From positions 1 through 37,196 of the forward strand of contig NZ_JAAKZW010000052.1 of NCBI RefSeq assembly GCF_011044995.1: DNA of 37,196 bases. The letters are read 5' to 3'. Made by a program: the position numbers and the translations under genes. Below the pieces are notes generated by a model that was not told where the DNA came from, did not search any database, and saw nothing but the letters and a program-made list of their open reading frames with translations. This DNA is from Streptomyces mesophilus. GTDB taxonomy: Bacteria; Actinomycetota; Actinomycetes; Streptomycetales; Streptomycetaceae. Of the stretch, positions 1 to 8,356 are shown one piece after another (the first letter of the stretch is position 1; each line of letters begins with the position of its first letter).

Positions 1-78
1 GGTCGGGGGTCTGCGGATCAGGGGTCTTCGGGGCGGGGGCCTCCACATCTGACGCCCCGTCAATTATCGTGCCGCCCC

Positions 79-1749
79 ATGGGCACCCAAGGCGCGACCG
101 TCGCGGAACTCGTCCAGGCCCGCTGGGCCGACCACCGCCCCGGGCTCTGGTTCGAGGACGAGGTGTACAGCCACCATCAGGTCACCGCGGCCGCAGCCGC
201 CCGGGCCGCGCTGCTCGCGGACCTGCTGCCGCGGGGCGCCGAAGCGCACGTGGCCGTCCTGCTCGACAACACCCCTGAGTTCCCGCGGTGGTTGAGTGCC
301 GCCGCGCTCGCCGGGGCCGCCGTCGCCGGGATCAATCCGACGCGGCGCGGCGCCGAGCTGGCCCGCGACATCCTGCACACTGAGGCCCGGATCCTGATCA
401 CCGAGCGCGCCCACCTTCCGCTGCTCGACGGCCTGGAACTGCCGGGCGTACGCGTGCTCGTCACCGACACGGACGCGTACGCCGAGCTCCTGAAGCCGTA
501 CGAGGGTGCCAAGCCGGGCGAGCACACCGTCGGCGAGGGCGGACCCAGGTCGCGGATCCTGCTCTACTTCACCTCCGGCTCGACCGGTGCGCCCAAGGCC
601 GCGATCTGTACGCAGGGGCGGCTCGCGGCGGCCGGGCAGTCACTGGTGCGGTTCCACGGGGTGCGGCTGGACGACGTGCACTACATCTGTATGCCGATGT
701 TCCACGGGAACGCCGTGATCGCCGACTGGGCCCCGGCGCTCGCGGCCGGCGCGGGGGTGGCGCTGCGACGTCGCTTCTCCGCGTCGGCCTTCCTCTCCGA
801 CGTACGGAAATACCGCGCGACGTACTTCACGTACGTCGGCCGGGCCGTGCAGTACCTCCTGGCGACCGAGCCCGGCGACGACGACCGGGACAACCCGCTG
901 CGGGTCGGGTTCGGGACCGAGGCGGGTGCGGTGGACGCGCGGCGGTTCGCCGAGCGGTTCGGCGTGAAACTCGTCGAGGGGTACGGGTCCTCCGAGGGCG
1001 GCGCCTCCATCCAGCGCACCGCCGACACCCCGCCCGGCGCGATCGGCCGGGCCACGCCCGGTGACGACCTGGCCGTGGTCGACCCCGCTTCGCGCGCCGA
1101 GTGCCCGCCCGCGCGCTTCGGGCCCGGCGGGCGACTGCTCAACGGGGACGAGGCGATCGGCGAGCTGGTCAACCGCGGCCGCAACCCCTTCGAGGGCTAC
1201 TGGCGCAACCCCGAGGCGGATGCGGCGCGGGTGCGGGACGGCTGGTACTGGACCGGTGACCTCTTCTACCGGGACGCGGCGGGGTTCCTGTATTTCGCCG
1301 GCCGTACGGACGACCGGCTGCGCGTCGACAGCGAGAATCTGGCCGCCGCGATGATCGAGAACATCCTGGCCCGGTGGCCGGCCGCCTCCGCCGTGGCGGT
1401 CTACGCGGTGCCCGACCCGGTGGCGGGCGACCAGGTGATGGCGACGCTCGCGCTGTCCGCGGGGGCGGCCTCCTTCTCGCCCTCGGACTTCGCCCGCTTC
1501 CTCGCCGGGCAGTCCGACCTCGGCCCCAAGATGATCCCCACGTATCTGCGCATCGTCGACCGGATGCCGGTCACGGCCACGAACAAGGTCCACCGGGTGG
1601 CGCTGCGGCGCACCGGTTTCCGGTGCGCGGATCCGGTGTGGTGGCGCGCCGGGGCCTCCTCGGCGTACCGGCGCTTCTCGCCGGAGGATCTGGCGGGGCT
1701 GCTCGGGCGGTACCGGGAGCAGGGGCGGGAGGATCTGCTCGGGCGGTGA
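79..1749 (+). CDS. Acyl-CoA synthetase (AMP-forming, FadD-like)
   Basis: 556-aa adenylate-forming enzyme, expected to activate a carboxylic acid, probably a fatty acid, with ATP and CoA in the cytoplasm. Seen: the P-loop-like motif YFTSGSTGAPK at residues 163-173, the core motif LVEGYGSSEGG near 300, WYWTGDLFYRD and GRTDDRLRV near 390-420, and a C-terminal catalytic lysine in NKVHR near 511, so all adenylation motifs are present. The length is normal for the family. The ATG at 79 has no visible Shine-Dalgarno, and the AT-rich stretch 61-67 sits about 12 bases before it, so the mRNA could be leaderless. The acyl substrate cannot be read from sequence. It is followed by a tRNA gene with its own promoter, so it appears monocistronic. 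Confidence 0.9.
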   Translation: MGTQGATVAELVQARWADHRPGLWFEDEVYSHHQVTAAAAARAALLADLLPRGAEAHVAVLLDNTPEFPRWLSAAALAGAAVAGINPTRRGAELARDILHTEARILITERAHLPLLDGLELPGVRVLVTDTDAYAELLKPYEGAKPGEHTVGEGGPRSRILLYFTSGSTGAPKAAICTQGRLAAAGQSLVRFHGVRLDDVHYICMPMFHGNAVIADWAPALAAGAGVALRRRFSASAFLSDVRKYRATYFTYVGRAVQYLLATEPGDDDRDNPLRVGFGTEAGAVDARRFAERFGVKLVEGYGSSEGGASIQRTADTPPGAIGRATPGDDLAVVDPASRAECPPARFGPGGRLLNGDEAIGELVNRGRNPFEGYWRNPEADAARVRDGWYWTGDLFYRDAAGFLYFAGRTDDRLRVDSENLAAAMIENILARWPAASAVAVYAVPDPVAGDQVMATLALSAGAASFSPSDFARFLAGQSDLGPKMIPTYLRIVDRMPVTATNKVHRVALRRTGFRCADPVWWRAGASSAYRRFSPEDLAGLLGRYREQGREDLLGR

Positions 1750-1781
1750 CCTCGGCCCGATGATCCCGGCCCGGAAAATGG

Positions 1782-1811
1782 TCAGGACCACGCCTCCACA
1801 CCGGGTACTAT
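1782..1811 (+). promoter_or_regulatory. Candidate promoter of the tRNA-Lys gene
   Basis: A good -10 hexamer TACTAT lies at 1806-1811, 11 bases before the mature tRNA 5' end. A weak -35 (TCAGGA) lies at 1782-1787 with an 18-bp spacer. The position suits a stable-RNA promoter; the -35 match is poor. Confidence 0.5.
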
Positions 1812-1822
1812 TTACGAGTCAA

Positions 1823-1896
1823 GCGCCGCTAGCTCAGTTGGTTAGAGCAGCTGACTCTTAATCAGCGGGTCCGGGGTTCGAGTCCCTGGCGGCGCA
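1823..1896 (+). tRNA. tRNA-Lys (anticodon CTT)
   Basis: 74-nt cloverleaf. The acceptor stem 1823-1829 pairs with 1889-1895 and the discriminator is A at 1896. The D stem is 1832-1835/1845-1848, the anticodon stem 1850-1854/1862-1866 with loop 1855-1861 holding CTT, and the T stem 1872-1876/1884-1888 with loop TTCGAGT. CCA is not encoded. The 74 bases are identical to the inverted copy at 29832-29905. Confidence 0.97.
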
Positions 1897-1901
1897 CGCG
1901 A

Positions 1902-1937
1902 GACGAAGGCCCCTCACTCCGGTGGGGGGCCTTCGTC
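1902..1937 (+). terminator. Terminator downstream of tRNA-Lys
   Basis: Starting five bases after the tRNA, 1902-1913 (GACGAAGGCCCC) pairs perfectly with 1926-1937 to make a 12-bp stem that can extend inward through G-T pairs. There is no long U tract, which is common in high-GC actinobacteria. Confidence 0.8.
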
Positions 1938-2095
1938 GTGCCCGGGAGTTACGCGACCGCACGGCCCCAACGCGCGTGCCCATGCGCCCCGTTCATCTGG
2001 CCCTCCGCGGGTGGCCACTCGCTTGGCGCTGACATGTCACGTACTCCCCGCAGGGTTTTCCCGGTTCGGTACGCCACGCGCCCGAGGAGGAACCC

Positions 2096-3676
2096 GTGCC
2101 CAGATCCCACGCCCCGACCCGACGCCAGATATTCGGGTACGGAGGGGCCGGAGCGGCCGCCCTCATGCTCGGTACCGGCCTGTGGAGCTCCGGCGCGGCC
2201 CACGCCGCACCCGCACTGACCGGGGACCCCTTCTCGCTCGGCGTCGCCTCGGGCGACCCGATGCCCGACGGGGTCGTGCTGTGGACGCGTCTCGCGCCCG
2301 ACCCGTTCGCCGCCGACGGTCTCGGCGGCATGCCGGACAAACCGGTGCGCGTGCACTACGAGGTCGCCACCGACGAGCGGTTCCGCAAGGTGGTGCGCCG
2401 CGACAGCGTGGTCGCCACACCCGAACTCGCGCACTCCGTCCACCCCGAGGTGCACGGCCTCGCCCCCGATCGCGTGTACTTCTACCGCTTCCGCACCGGC
2501 ACCGCGATCTCCCCGGTCGGTCGCACCCGCACCACTCCGCGCGCCTTCTCGATGCCGCGTGACCTGAAGTTCGCCTTCGCCTCCTGCCAGGCCTGGCAGG
2601 ACGGCTACTTCACCGCGTACGACCACATGGCCGAGGAGGACCTCGACCTGGTGGTGCATCTCGGCGACTACCTCTACGAGTACGGGGTGCGGACCAACAA
2701 GCGCGGCGTCATCACCGACCCCAAGTTCCACACCGAGACCCTGGACCTGGCCCGCTACCGCCTCCAGTACGGCCTCTACAAGTCCGAGGCCCCGCTGCAG
2801 AAGGCGCACGCCCGCTTCCCGTGGATCATGACGTTCGACGACCACGAGGTGGACAACGACTGGGCCGGCTCCGTCTCCCAGGACGCGGGCGCGGATCCGG
2901 AGGTGTTCCTGAAGCGCCGCGCGGACGCCTTCCAGGCGCTCTACGAGCACGCGCCGCTGCGTCACACCCAGCTGCCCAAGGGCCCCGACGTGCGCATCCA
3001 CCGCAGGCTCGGCTACGGCCGGCTCGCGGACTTCACCATGCTGGACACCCGTCAGTACCGCGACGACCAGCTCTGCGGCGGTGGCACCAGCGCCGACTGC
3101 GAGGGCCGCTTCGACGAAGGGCGCACGCTCCTCGGTGCCGAGCAGCGCGACTGGGTCCTCAAGGGCTTCTCGCGTTCGCCCGCACGCTGGCAGGTGCTCG
3201 GCAACCAGACCCCCATGGGCCAGACCGACCTGGACGAGGGGGAGGCCACCAACGTGTTCATGGACCCCTGGGACGGTTACGTGGCCGAGCGCAACCGCCT
3301 CCTCGCGGAGGCCCGAAACCGTGACGTGCGCAACCTCGTCGTCATCACCGGCGACCGCCACCAGAACTATGCGGTCGACCTCAAGAGCGACTTCACCGAC
3401 CCTCGATCGGCCACGCTGGCGGCCGAGTTCGTCGGCACGTCGATCACGAGCGGCGGCGACGGCGCCGACATGACCGCGGAGGGCCAGCGGTTCCTCGCGG
3501 CCAACCCGCACATGAAGTTCTTCAACGCGCAACGCGGCTACGTCCGCATCCACGTCGACCGCAACCGCCTCACCAGCGACTTCCGCGTCCTCCCCTACGT
3601 CACCCGCCCTGGCGCACCGGTGACCACCAGAGCCACGGCGGTGGTGGAGGACCGGGTGCCGGGGGTGCAGATCTGA
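2096..3676 (+). CDS. phoD: Secreted alkaline phosphatase D (PhoD family)
   Basis: 526-aa metal-dependent phosphodiesterase/phosphatase, exported through Tat to release phosphate outside the cell. Seen: a twin-arginine signal TRRQIFGYGG near residue 8 followed by a hydrophobic stretch and an AHA-AP type cleavage site; the phosphatase core motifs FASCQAW, HLGDYLYEYG, FDDHEVDNDW, LGNQTPMGQ and VITGDRHQNY, which carry the usual Asp/His/Asn metal ligands. The GTG start at 2096 is set by GAGGAGG at 2084-2090. Members of this family are normally under PhoP control; I did not find a convincing PHO box in the 150 bp upstream. Confidence 0.93.
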   Translation: MPRSHAPTRRQIFGYGGAGAAALMLGTGLWSSGAAHAAPALTGDPFSLGVASGDPMPDGVVLWTRLAPDPFAADGLGGMPDKPVRVHYEVATDERFRKVVRRDSVVATPELAHSVHPEVHGLAPDRVYFYRFRTGTAISPVGRTRTTPRAFSMPRDLKFAFASCQAWQDGYFTAYDHMAEEDLDLVVHLGDYLYEYGVRTNKRGVITDPKFHTETLDLARYRLQYGLYKSEAPLQKAHARFPWIMTFDDHEVDNDWAGSVSQDAGADPEVFLKRRADAFQALYEHAPLRHTQLPKGPDVRIHRRLGYGRLADFTMLDTRQYRDDQLCGGGTSADCEGRFDEGRTLLGAEQRDWVLKGFSRSPARWQVLGNQTPMGQTDLDEGEATNVFMDPWDGYVAERNRLLAEARNRDVRNLVVITGDRHQNYAVDLKSDFTDPRSATLAAEFVGTSITSGGDGADMTAEGQRFLAANPHMKFFNAQRGYVRIHVDRNRLTSDFRVLPYVTRPGAPVTTRATAVVEDRVPGVQI

Positions 3677-3778
3677 CCTGGGCGCCCGCGCGCGTCCGGG
3701 AGCAGCCGCGGAAGCGGTCGCTCCGAACGCCGCATTCTGCCTGACTCGTCCCGCCACCTTCCTCGGACCGGAGTCCCC

Positions 3779-4132
3779 ATGCCTGCAGCCCGGCTGCCCG
3801 CGGCCACTTGGCTTCTGACCGCCACGGCAGCCGTAATCGCGCTGGCCGGCTGCTCGGTGTCGGTCGAGGCCGGATCCGCTGCTCCGGAATTGTCGGCGCA
3901 GAAGCTTGCCGCCCTTGTCGCCGACAAGCTCGCCGCCACAACGGGACAGCCCAAGCCGGCTGTCGCCTGCCCCGAAGACCTGGCCGGCAAGGTCGGCACC
4001 ACGACCCGGTGCCAGCTCACCGCGAGCGACGGCAGCAGCCTCGGGGTCGCGGTGAGAGTGACCTCGGTCGACGGAGACCAGATCAAGTTCGACATCAAGG
4101 CCGACGAAACAGCCTCACCGGCCTCGAACTGA
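3779..4132 (+). CDS. DUF4333 domain lipoprotein
   Basis: 117-aa exported lipoprotein. The N-terminal hydrophobic segment ends in the lipobox ALAGC, with the lipid-attachment cysteine near residue 25. The rest matches the DUF4333 pattern as I know it: a VACPEDL segment, a GTTTRC pair giving two conserved cysteines, and VTSVDGDQIKFDIK at the end. The domain has no established biochemical role. It stands alone, 102 bp after phoD, and is convergent with the cupin gene to the right. Confidence 0.85.
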   Translation: MPAARLPAATWLLTATAAVIALAGCSVSVEAGSAAPELSAQKLAALVADKLAATTGQPKPAVACPEDLAGKVGTTTRCQLTASDGSSLGVAVRVTSVDGDQIKFDIKADETASPASN

Positions 4133-4219
4133 CGCCGACTGCCGAGGAGTTCCGGTTCGATACCGCCGAGCCGTGACGCGGCCAGCTGTGCGTCGGCGCG
4201 TCGTGGAGTGGCCGGTCGG

Positions 4220-4708
4220 TCAGCAGTCCGGGTCCGGGGCGTCCATCGACAGGGGGCTTCCCTCCGGGAGGAGATACGTCACGTAGAGGACGACCGGTGT
4301 CGTGCCCAGGTTGCGGCCGATGTGGACGTCCTTGCTGCCGCCCGGCTCCACGAAGGAGCCGCCCGCGGGGGTGGTCTCGACCGAGCAGTCGCCGAGGGTG
4401 CGGGTGAGGGTGCCCGCCTGGACCACGGCGAGCACCTGGCCGGGGTGGTAGTGCCAGCCGGTGGAGCCGCCGGGGGCGATCGTGATCGTGCGGAACGTGA
4501 CGTCGGTGCGCCCCTTGGCCTTGATGCGCAGGGTGTCCTGCGAGGTGCCCTTGGCCAGGATCGTGCCGGTGACCCCGCTGCCGGGTGTCGCCCCCGCCGC
4601 GGACGGCAGCAGAGCGAGCCCGGTCACGGTGGCGACGGCCGCGGCGGCCCGGTACAGGCGGGTGCGGCGGCCGGACTTGCGTGCGCAGCGCTGAGCGGTG
4701 TCGGACAT
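4220..4708 (-). CDS. Secreted cupin-domain protein
   Basis: 162-aa small cupin. The N-terminus (basic residues, then a hydrophobic stretch of about 20 residues ending in AAGA-TP) is a signal peptide, so the protein is probably extracytoplasmic. Cupin motif 1 is visible as GGSTGWHYHPGQVLAVVQAG, with two His of the metal site; motif 2 is partial, with IGRN. I start it at the ATG at 4708 because GGGAGGGA lies just upstream. An in-frame ATG at 4759 would put 17 extra residues before the signal peptide and lies inside the 35-bp inverted repeat. The substrate is unknown. Confidence 0.8.
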   Translation of the reverse strand: MSDTAQRCARKSGRRTRLYRAAAAVATVTGLALLPSAAGATPGSGVTGTILAKGTSQDTLRIKAKGRTDVTFRTITIAPGGSTGWHYHPGQVLAVVQAGTLTRTLGDCSVETTPAGGSFVEPGGSKDVHIGRNLGTTPVVLYVTYLLPEGSPLSMDAPDPDC

Positions 4709-4725
4709 GGTGTGGGTCCCTCCCC

Positions 4726-4760
4726 TGTGGATCAGTACGGCCCAACCGTACTGATCCACA
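4726..4760. repeat. Perfect 15-bp inverted repeat with 5-nt loop
   Basis: 4726-4740 (TGTGGATCAGTACGG) is the exact reverse complement of 4746-4760, with CCCAA between. It lies between the geosmin synthase stop (4773) and the cupin start (4708), both on the minus strand. It could be a terminator/processing hairpin for the operon or an operator for the cupin gene. There is no U tract after it on the minus strand (G-rich sequence follows), which favours an operator or RNA-stability role. Confidence 0.85.
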
Positions 4761-4772
4761 AAGGAGTTGCGC

Positions 4773-6953
4773 TCACCCGGCCATCGAGAACACCCTCGCC
4801 GCCGACGTCCCCAGCCCGGTCAGGGGCGGCAGCGGTCCGTGGCTGAGGTCCTGCGGGCGGTAACGCCGTACGCCCTCATGCCAGTTGAGGATGCCGGTCA
4901 TCCAGTTCTCCAGCTCCTTCACGTACCCGTCGAGCACCCCGCGGGCCGCCGAATCCAGCGCGAAGTCCTCGTACAGGACGGGGAGTTCGCAGGCGGCGAT
5001 GTGCTGGAACTGCGCGAGCCGCGAATGCAGCAGATCCGCCACGATCGCACCCGCCTGGTCGCGCGTGCAGCCGAAGAAGGTCTGCACGACCAGCACGGCG
5101 TTGTGCAGCTCCCCCTCGTACTCGATCTCCTTCCGGTACGAGAACAGATCGTTGAGCAGCCCCGCCGTATCGGCCGCCGAGCTCTCCAGGGCGCGCAGCG
5201 TGCCGCTCGCGTACACCTCGGGCGGCACCGACTTGCCGTGGCCGATACGGCACAGGCTCATGGTGAAGTCAGCGCCGAAGGTCTGCCGCCGCATCTCGAC
5301 GTAGTCGACCGGGTCGGGGATCCGGTGCTGCGCCTGGTTGGCGAGCTCCCAGAGCCAGCTGTCGAGCATCTCCGTGATCGCCCGCCGGAAGTCCGTACGG
5401 GCGGCCGGCGTCATCGGACCCGCGCTGCGCCGCCACAGATCGTCGAGCCCGCGCTCGAGAGCCGTCGCCGGCGGTGGCGAGGCACCCAGGTCGACCGGCA
5501 CGAACAGCCGCAGCCGCTCGACGCAGGCCCGTGCGCTCACCAGATCGCGCGTGCGTCCGTAGATCACCGGGAACAGGTCGTCCCCGTACGTCCCCCAGGC
5601 CAGCCACTGCGTCGTGAGGTCCAACTGCTCGACGGGCGCGTCCGGATGGATCCCGGCCGCGCACAGCGCCAGGTCGTACCCGGCGAGCTTGCGCTCGTCC
5701 CAGACGTCCGAACCGGGCACGCCCGGCTGCGGCTCCAGGATCCCCATCTCCCGTGCCCACGTGATGACATGCGCGCGGGAGGCGTCGAGATGCGGGCTCA
5801 GCGTGAGCGGGAAGGGGATGCGGATCTCGGGCACCCTCCAGGTGCCGACCGGCTGATAAGGCACGTGGGTGTGGCTGCGCACACGGGAAGCGCCGGTCGC
5901 CGCGAGGAGGTCCTTGAGGGACAGGGCGCCCATGCCGAGCGGCGCCGAACTCCCGCTCACCGCACCCTCGTTCATATAGCGGCTGGAGCGCATGTGCCAC
6001 TCATGGCCGCCCGACTGCCAGTCCTGCAGCCCCTTCACATACGCGGCCACCGCAGCGCACTCGTCGGGCCGCAGCCCCTTCTCCAGGAACAGCGGCGCCA
6101 GCTCGGTCAGGGCGGTGTTCTCGAACTGCTGCATCCGCGAGGTGATCAGCTCGTTGACCGCGTCCGCCGCCTCCTGCGTCGTACAGCCGAGGAAGGTCTC
6201 CAGGACGAGGACGCCGTTGCTGAGCTCGCCCTCCTCCTCGATCTCCCGCTGGTACGAGAAGAGGTCGTTGCGCAGGTGCACCGCGTCCGAGAACGTGTCC
6301 ATGAGGACGCGCAGGGGACGGGAGGCCGCCACCGACGCCGGCACCTCGGCCGTCACGTACTCCACGAGCTGGGCCGACCAAGGCGCGCCGCCGACCTTGC
6401 GGCGCATCTCGATGTACTCGACCGGATTGGCGATCCGGCCCTCGTTGATGTTGTAGAGCTCCCAGAGCGACTCGTTGAGGAGGTTGCGGGTGCTCGTAGC
6501 GAGACGTTCCCGCCAGTCGGCGGACATGTGCGGGACGGTCCGCTTCCACAGATCCGCGAGCCCCGCCTCCACCGGGTTCTCCGGCTCGGGCATCCCGGCG
6601 GACAGGTCCAGCGGCATGAAGGCCGGGAGCCGGTCCAGGTACGCCTTGCCGCCGTGCCGGTCGAGGGTCTTCTTGAACAGCTTCAGGAAGTGGTCGTCGA
6701 AGAAGAAGACCCACACGTACCACTCGGTGACCAGCGTCAACTGCTCGGCCGTGCAGTCGGGATGGGTGTACGCGCACAGCAGCGCGTAGTCGTGCGCGGC
6801 GAGGTCGTCCGCGCCCCACACCCCCGAACCCTCCAGCATCCCCATGCCGCGCGCCCAGGCCGTGGACTCCTCCCGGGCCCGCGCGGTGTGCGGGCTGAGC
6901 CGCGCGGGGTAGGGGAGATAGCAGGCCGGCAGCGCGAAGGGCTGCGTGCTCAA
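4773..6953 (-). CDS. geoA: Bifunctional germacradienol/geosmin synthase
   Basis: 726 aa, the same length as the S. coelicolor enzyme. Two class I terpene synthase domains: the N-terminal one normally cyclises farnesyl diphosphate to germacradienol/germacrene D, and the C-terminal one converts germacradienol to geosmin. Seen: the N-domain acidic motif DDHFLK at 86-91 and NSE triad NDLFSYQRE at 229-237; the C-domain DDLFP at 458-462 and NDLFSYRKE at 601-609. Conserved strings such as IEMRRKVGGAPWSA and GGHEWHMRSSRYMN match the family as I remember it. Odd: the usual motif is DDHFLE, so residue 91 is Lys instead of Glu, and DDLFP replaces DDYYP. The TTG at 6953 overlaps the stop of the shell gene (TTGA); a GTG at 6959 would add two residues. 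Confidence 0.93.
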   Translation of the reverse strand: MSTQPFALPACYLPYPARLSPHTARAREESTAWARGMGMLEGSGVWGADDLAAHDYALLCAYTHPDCTAEQLTLVTEWYVWVFFFDDHFLKLFKKTLDRHGGKAYLDRLPAFMPLDLSAGMPEPENPVEAGLADLWKRTVPHMSADWRERLATSTRNLLNESLWELYNINEGRIANPVEYIEMRRKVGGAPWSAQLVEYVTAEVPASVAASRPLRVLMDTFSDAVHLRNDLFSYQREIEEEGELSNGVLVLETFLGCTTQEAADAVNELITSRMQQFENTALTELAPLFLEKGLRPDECAAVAAYVKGLQDWQSGGHEWHMRSSRYMNEGAVSGSSAPLGMGALSLKDLLAATGASRVRSHTHVPYQPVGTWRVPEIRIPFPLTLSPHLDASRAHVITWAREMGILEPQPGVPGSDVWDERKLAGYDLALCAAGIHPDAPVEQLDLTTQWLAWGTYGDDLFPVIYGRTRDLVSARACVERLRLFVPVDLGASPPPATALERGLDDLWRRSAGPMTPAARTDFRRAITEMLDSWLWELANQAQHRIPDPVDYVEMRRQTFGADFTMSLCRIGHGKSVPPEVYASGTLRALESSAADTAGLLNDLFSYRKEIEYEGELHNAVLVVQTFFGCTRDQAGAIVADLLHSRLAQFQHIAACELPVLYEDFALDSAARGVLDGYVKELENWMTGILNWHEGVRRYRPQDLSHGPLPPLTGLGTSAARVFSMAG

Positions 6954-8356
6954 CGCCACCGTCCGATCTCGACGTTCTCCAGGACGCCGAGCGCGTCCGG
7001 CACGAGCACGGCCGCCGAGTAGTACGCGGTGACCAGGTAGGACATGATCGCCTGCTCGTTGATGCCCATGAAGCGCACGGAGAGGCTCGGCTCGATCTCG
7101 TCGGGGATGCCGGCCTGCCGCAGCCCGATGACGCCCGCCTCGTCCTCGCCCGTACGCATGCACAGGATCGAGGTCGTACGGTCCTCGCTGATCGGGATCT
7201 TGTTGCACGGCAGAATCGGTACGCCACGCCAGCCGGGCACCTGGTGGCCGTCGAACATCACCGGCTCCGGGTAGAGCCCTCGCTTGTTGCACTCGCGGCC
7301 GAACGCGGCGATCGCGCGCGGGTGGGCGAGGAACAGCTTCGAACCCCGGCGGCGGCTCAGGAGCTCGTCCATGTCGTCGGGGCTGGGCACACCGTCGTGC
7401 GGCTGGAGGCGCTGCTCGTACTCGCAGTTGGCGAGCAGACCGAACTCGCGGTTGTTGACCAGCTCGTGCTCCTGGCGCTCCTTCAGCGCCTCGACCGTGA
7501 GCCGCAGCTGCTGCTCGGTCTGGTTCATCGGCTGGTTGTAGAGGTCCGCGACGCGGGTGTGGATGCGCAACACGGTCTGCGCGACGCTCAGTTCGTACTC
7601 GCGCGGCGAGGCGTCGTAGTCGACGAAGGTGCTGGGGATCTCCGCCTCGCCGACGTGGCCGGCCGAGAGGTCGATCTCCTTCTCGCCGTACTTGTTGGTG
7701 CGCTGGCTGGGCATCTCCCGCAGCGTGTCCAGATGCTTGCGCAGCGCGGGGGTCCGTTCGACGACCTGCTGGAAGGAGCCGAGCGGCAGCGCGAGCACGG
7801 TGCAGGTGGTCACCGCGCGCACCGAGAACTCCCACATCGCGTTCGCGTCGACGAGACCGTCCTCGCCGAAGTACGCGCCGTTGCCCACCACCCCGAGTTC
7901 GGCGTCCTCGCCGTAGGGGCCCGAGCCGACCTTCTCGGCGCGGCCGTGGGCGAGCAGGAACACCGTGTCGAGAGGGCTGCCGAAGTGCGCGAGCACCTCA
8001 CCCGGCGCGAACTCCCGCTGCTCGCAACGGCGGGCCAGCTCGGTGAGCACGTCGATGTCCTCGAACTCCCGCAGCGGCGGCAGTTCACCCAGCTCGGCGG
8101 GGATCACCTCGACGCGCTCGCCGGTCTTCACAAAGGTGACGCGTCCATCGCCGACGGAGTAGCTCAGGCGCCGGTTCACCCGGTAGGCACCGCCCTGCAC
8201 CTGCACCCACGGCAGCGCCCGCAGGAGCCAGCGCGAGCTGATCTCCTGCATCTGCGGGGTGGACTTGGTCGTCGTGGCCAGATTCCGCGCCGCCGCCGTA
8301 CCCAGGCTCTGCTGCGGCCGGGCCTCGGCTGTGCGGATCTCTTCGCCTACGGACAT
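6950..8356 (-). CDS. eshA: Family 2B encapsulin shell protein (EshA-like, cNMP-binding domain)
   Basis: 468 aa. The N-terminal arm (ARNLATTTKS, QEISSRWLLRALPW) and the C-terminal HK97-type region (SKLFLAHPRAIAAFGREC, PVMFDGHQVPGW, VRFMGINEQAIMSYLVT) match the EshA/family 2B encapsulin shell as I know it. A cyclic-nucleotide-binding domain is inserted at about 95-210; its phosphate-binding cassette keeps FGED (163-166) and Arg180 in VRAV. There is no helix-turn-helix after it, so it is not a Crp/Fnr repressor despite likely automatic naming. Such shells assemble protein compartments and are described beside terpene cyclases. Here it precedes geosmin synthase with a 4-base stop/start overlap, so the synthase is the obvious cargo candidate. 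Start ATG 8356 has CTGGAGG seven bases upstream. Confidence 0.87.
   Translation of the reverse strand: MSVGEEIRTAEARPQQSLGTAAARNLATTTKSTPQMQEISSRWLLRALPWVQVQGGAYRVNRRLSYSVGDGRVTFVKTGERVEVIPAELGELPPLREFEDIDVLTELARRCEQREFAPGEVLAHFGSPLDTVFLLAHGRAEKVGSGPYGEDAELGVVGNGAYFGEDGLVDANAMWEFSVRAVTTCTVLALPLGSFQQVVERTPALRKHLDTLREMPSQRTNKYGEKEIDLSAGHVGEAEIPSTFVDYDASPREYELSVAQTVLRIHTRVADLYNQPMNQTEQQLRLTVEALKERQEHELVNNREFGLLANCEYEQRLQPHDGVPSPDDMDELLSRRRGSKLFLAHPRAIAAFGRECNKRGLYPEPVMFDGHQVPGWRGVPILPCNKIPISEDRTTSILCMRTGEDEAGVIGLRQAGIPDEIEPSLSVRFMGINEQAIMSYLVTAYYSAAVLVPDALGVLENVEIGRWR

Noticed and set aside
2000..2095. PHO box upstream of phoD
   Set aside because: No pair of GTTCACC-like direct repeats could be found.
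1949..3757. Long minus-strand frame opposite phoD (602 codons); similar long frames lie opposite the SARP and c-di-GMP genes
   Set aside because: High-GC antisense shadows with Val/Gly/Arg/His-rich composition and no domain; the plus-strand genes have clear motifs.
4773..6953. 2-methylisoborneol synthase as the shell-linked cyclase
   Set aside because: The protein has two full terpene synthase domains and geosmin-synthase-specific strings; no GPP methyltransferase gene is adjacent.
6954..7835. A 1020-codon frame (4773-7835) that would extend geosmin synthase by nearly 300 residues upstream
   Set aside because: The added part is the alternative frame of the EshA-like gene; the remaining 726 residues match the family length exactly.
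6950..8356. Calling the cNMP-binding protein a Crp/Fnr transcription factor
   Set aside because: No helix-turn-helix follows the domain; the flanking regions match the EshA shell family.
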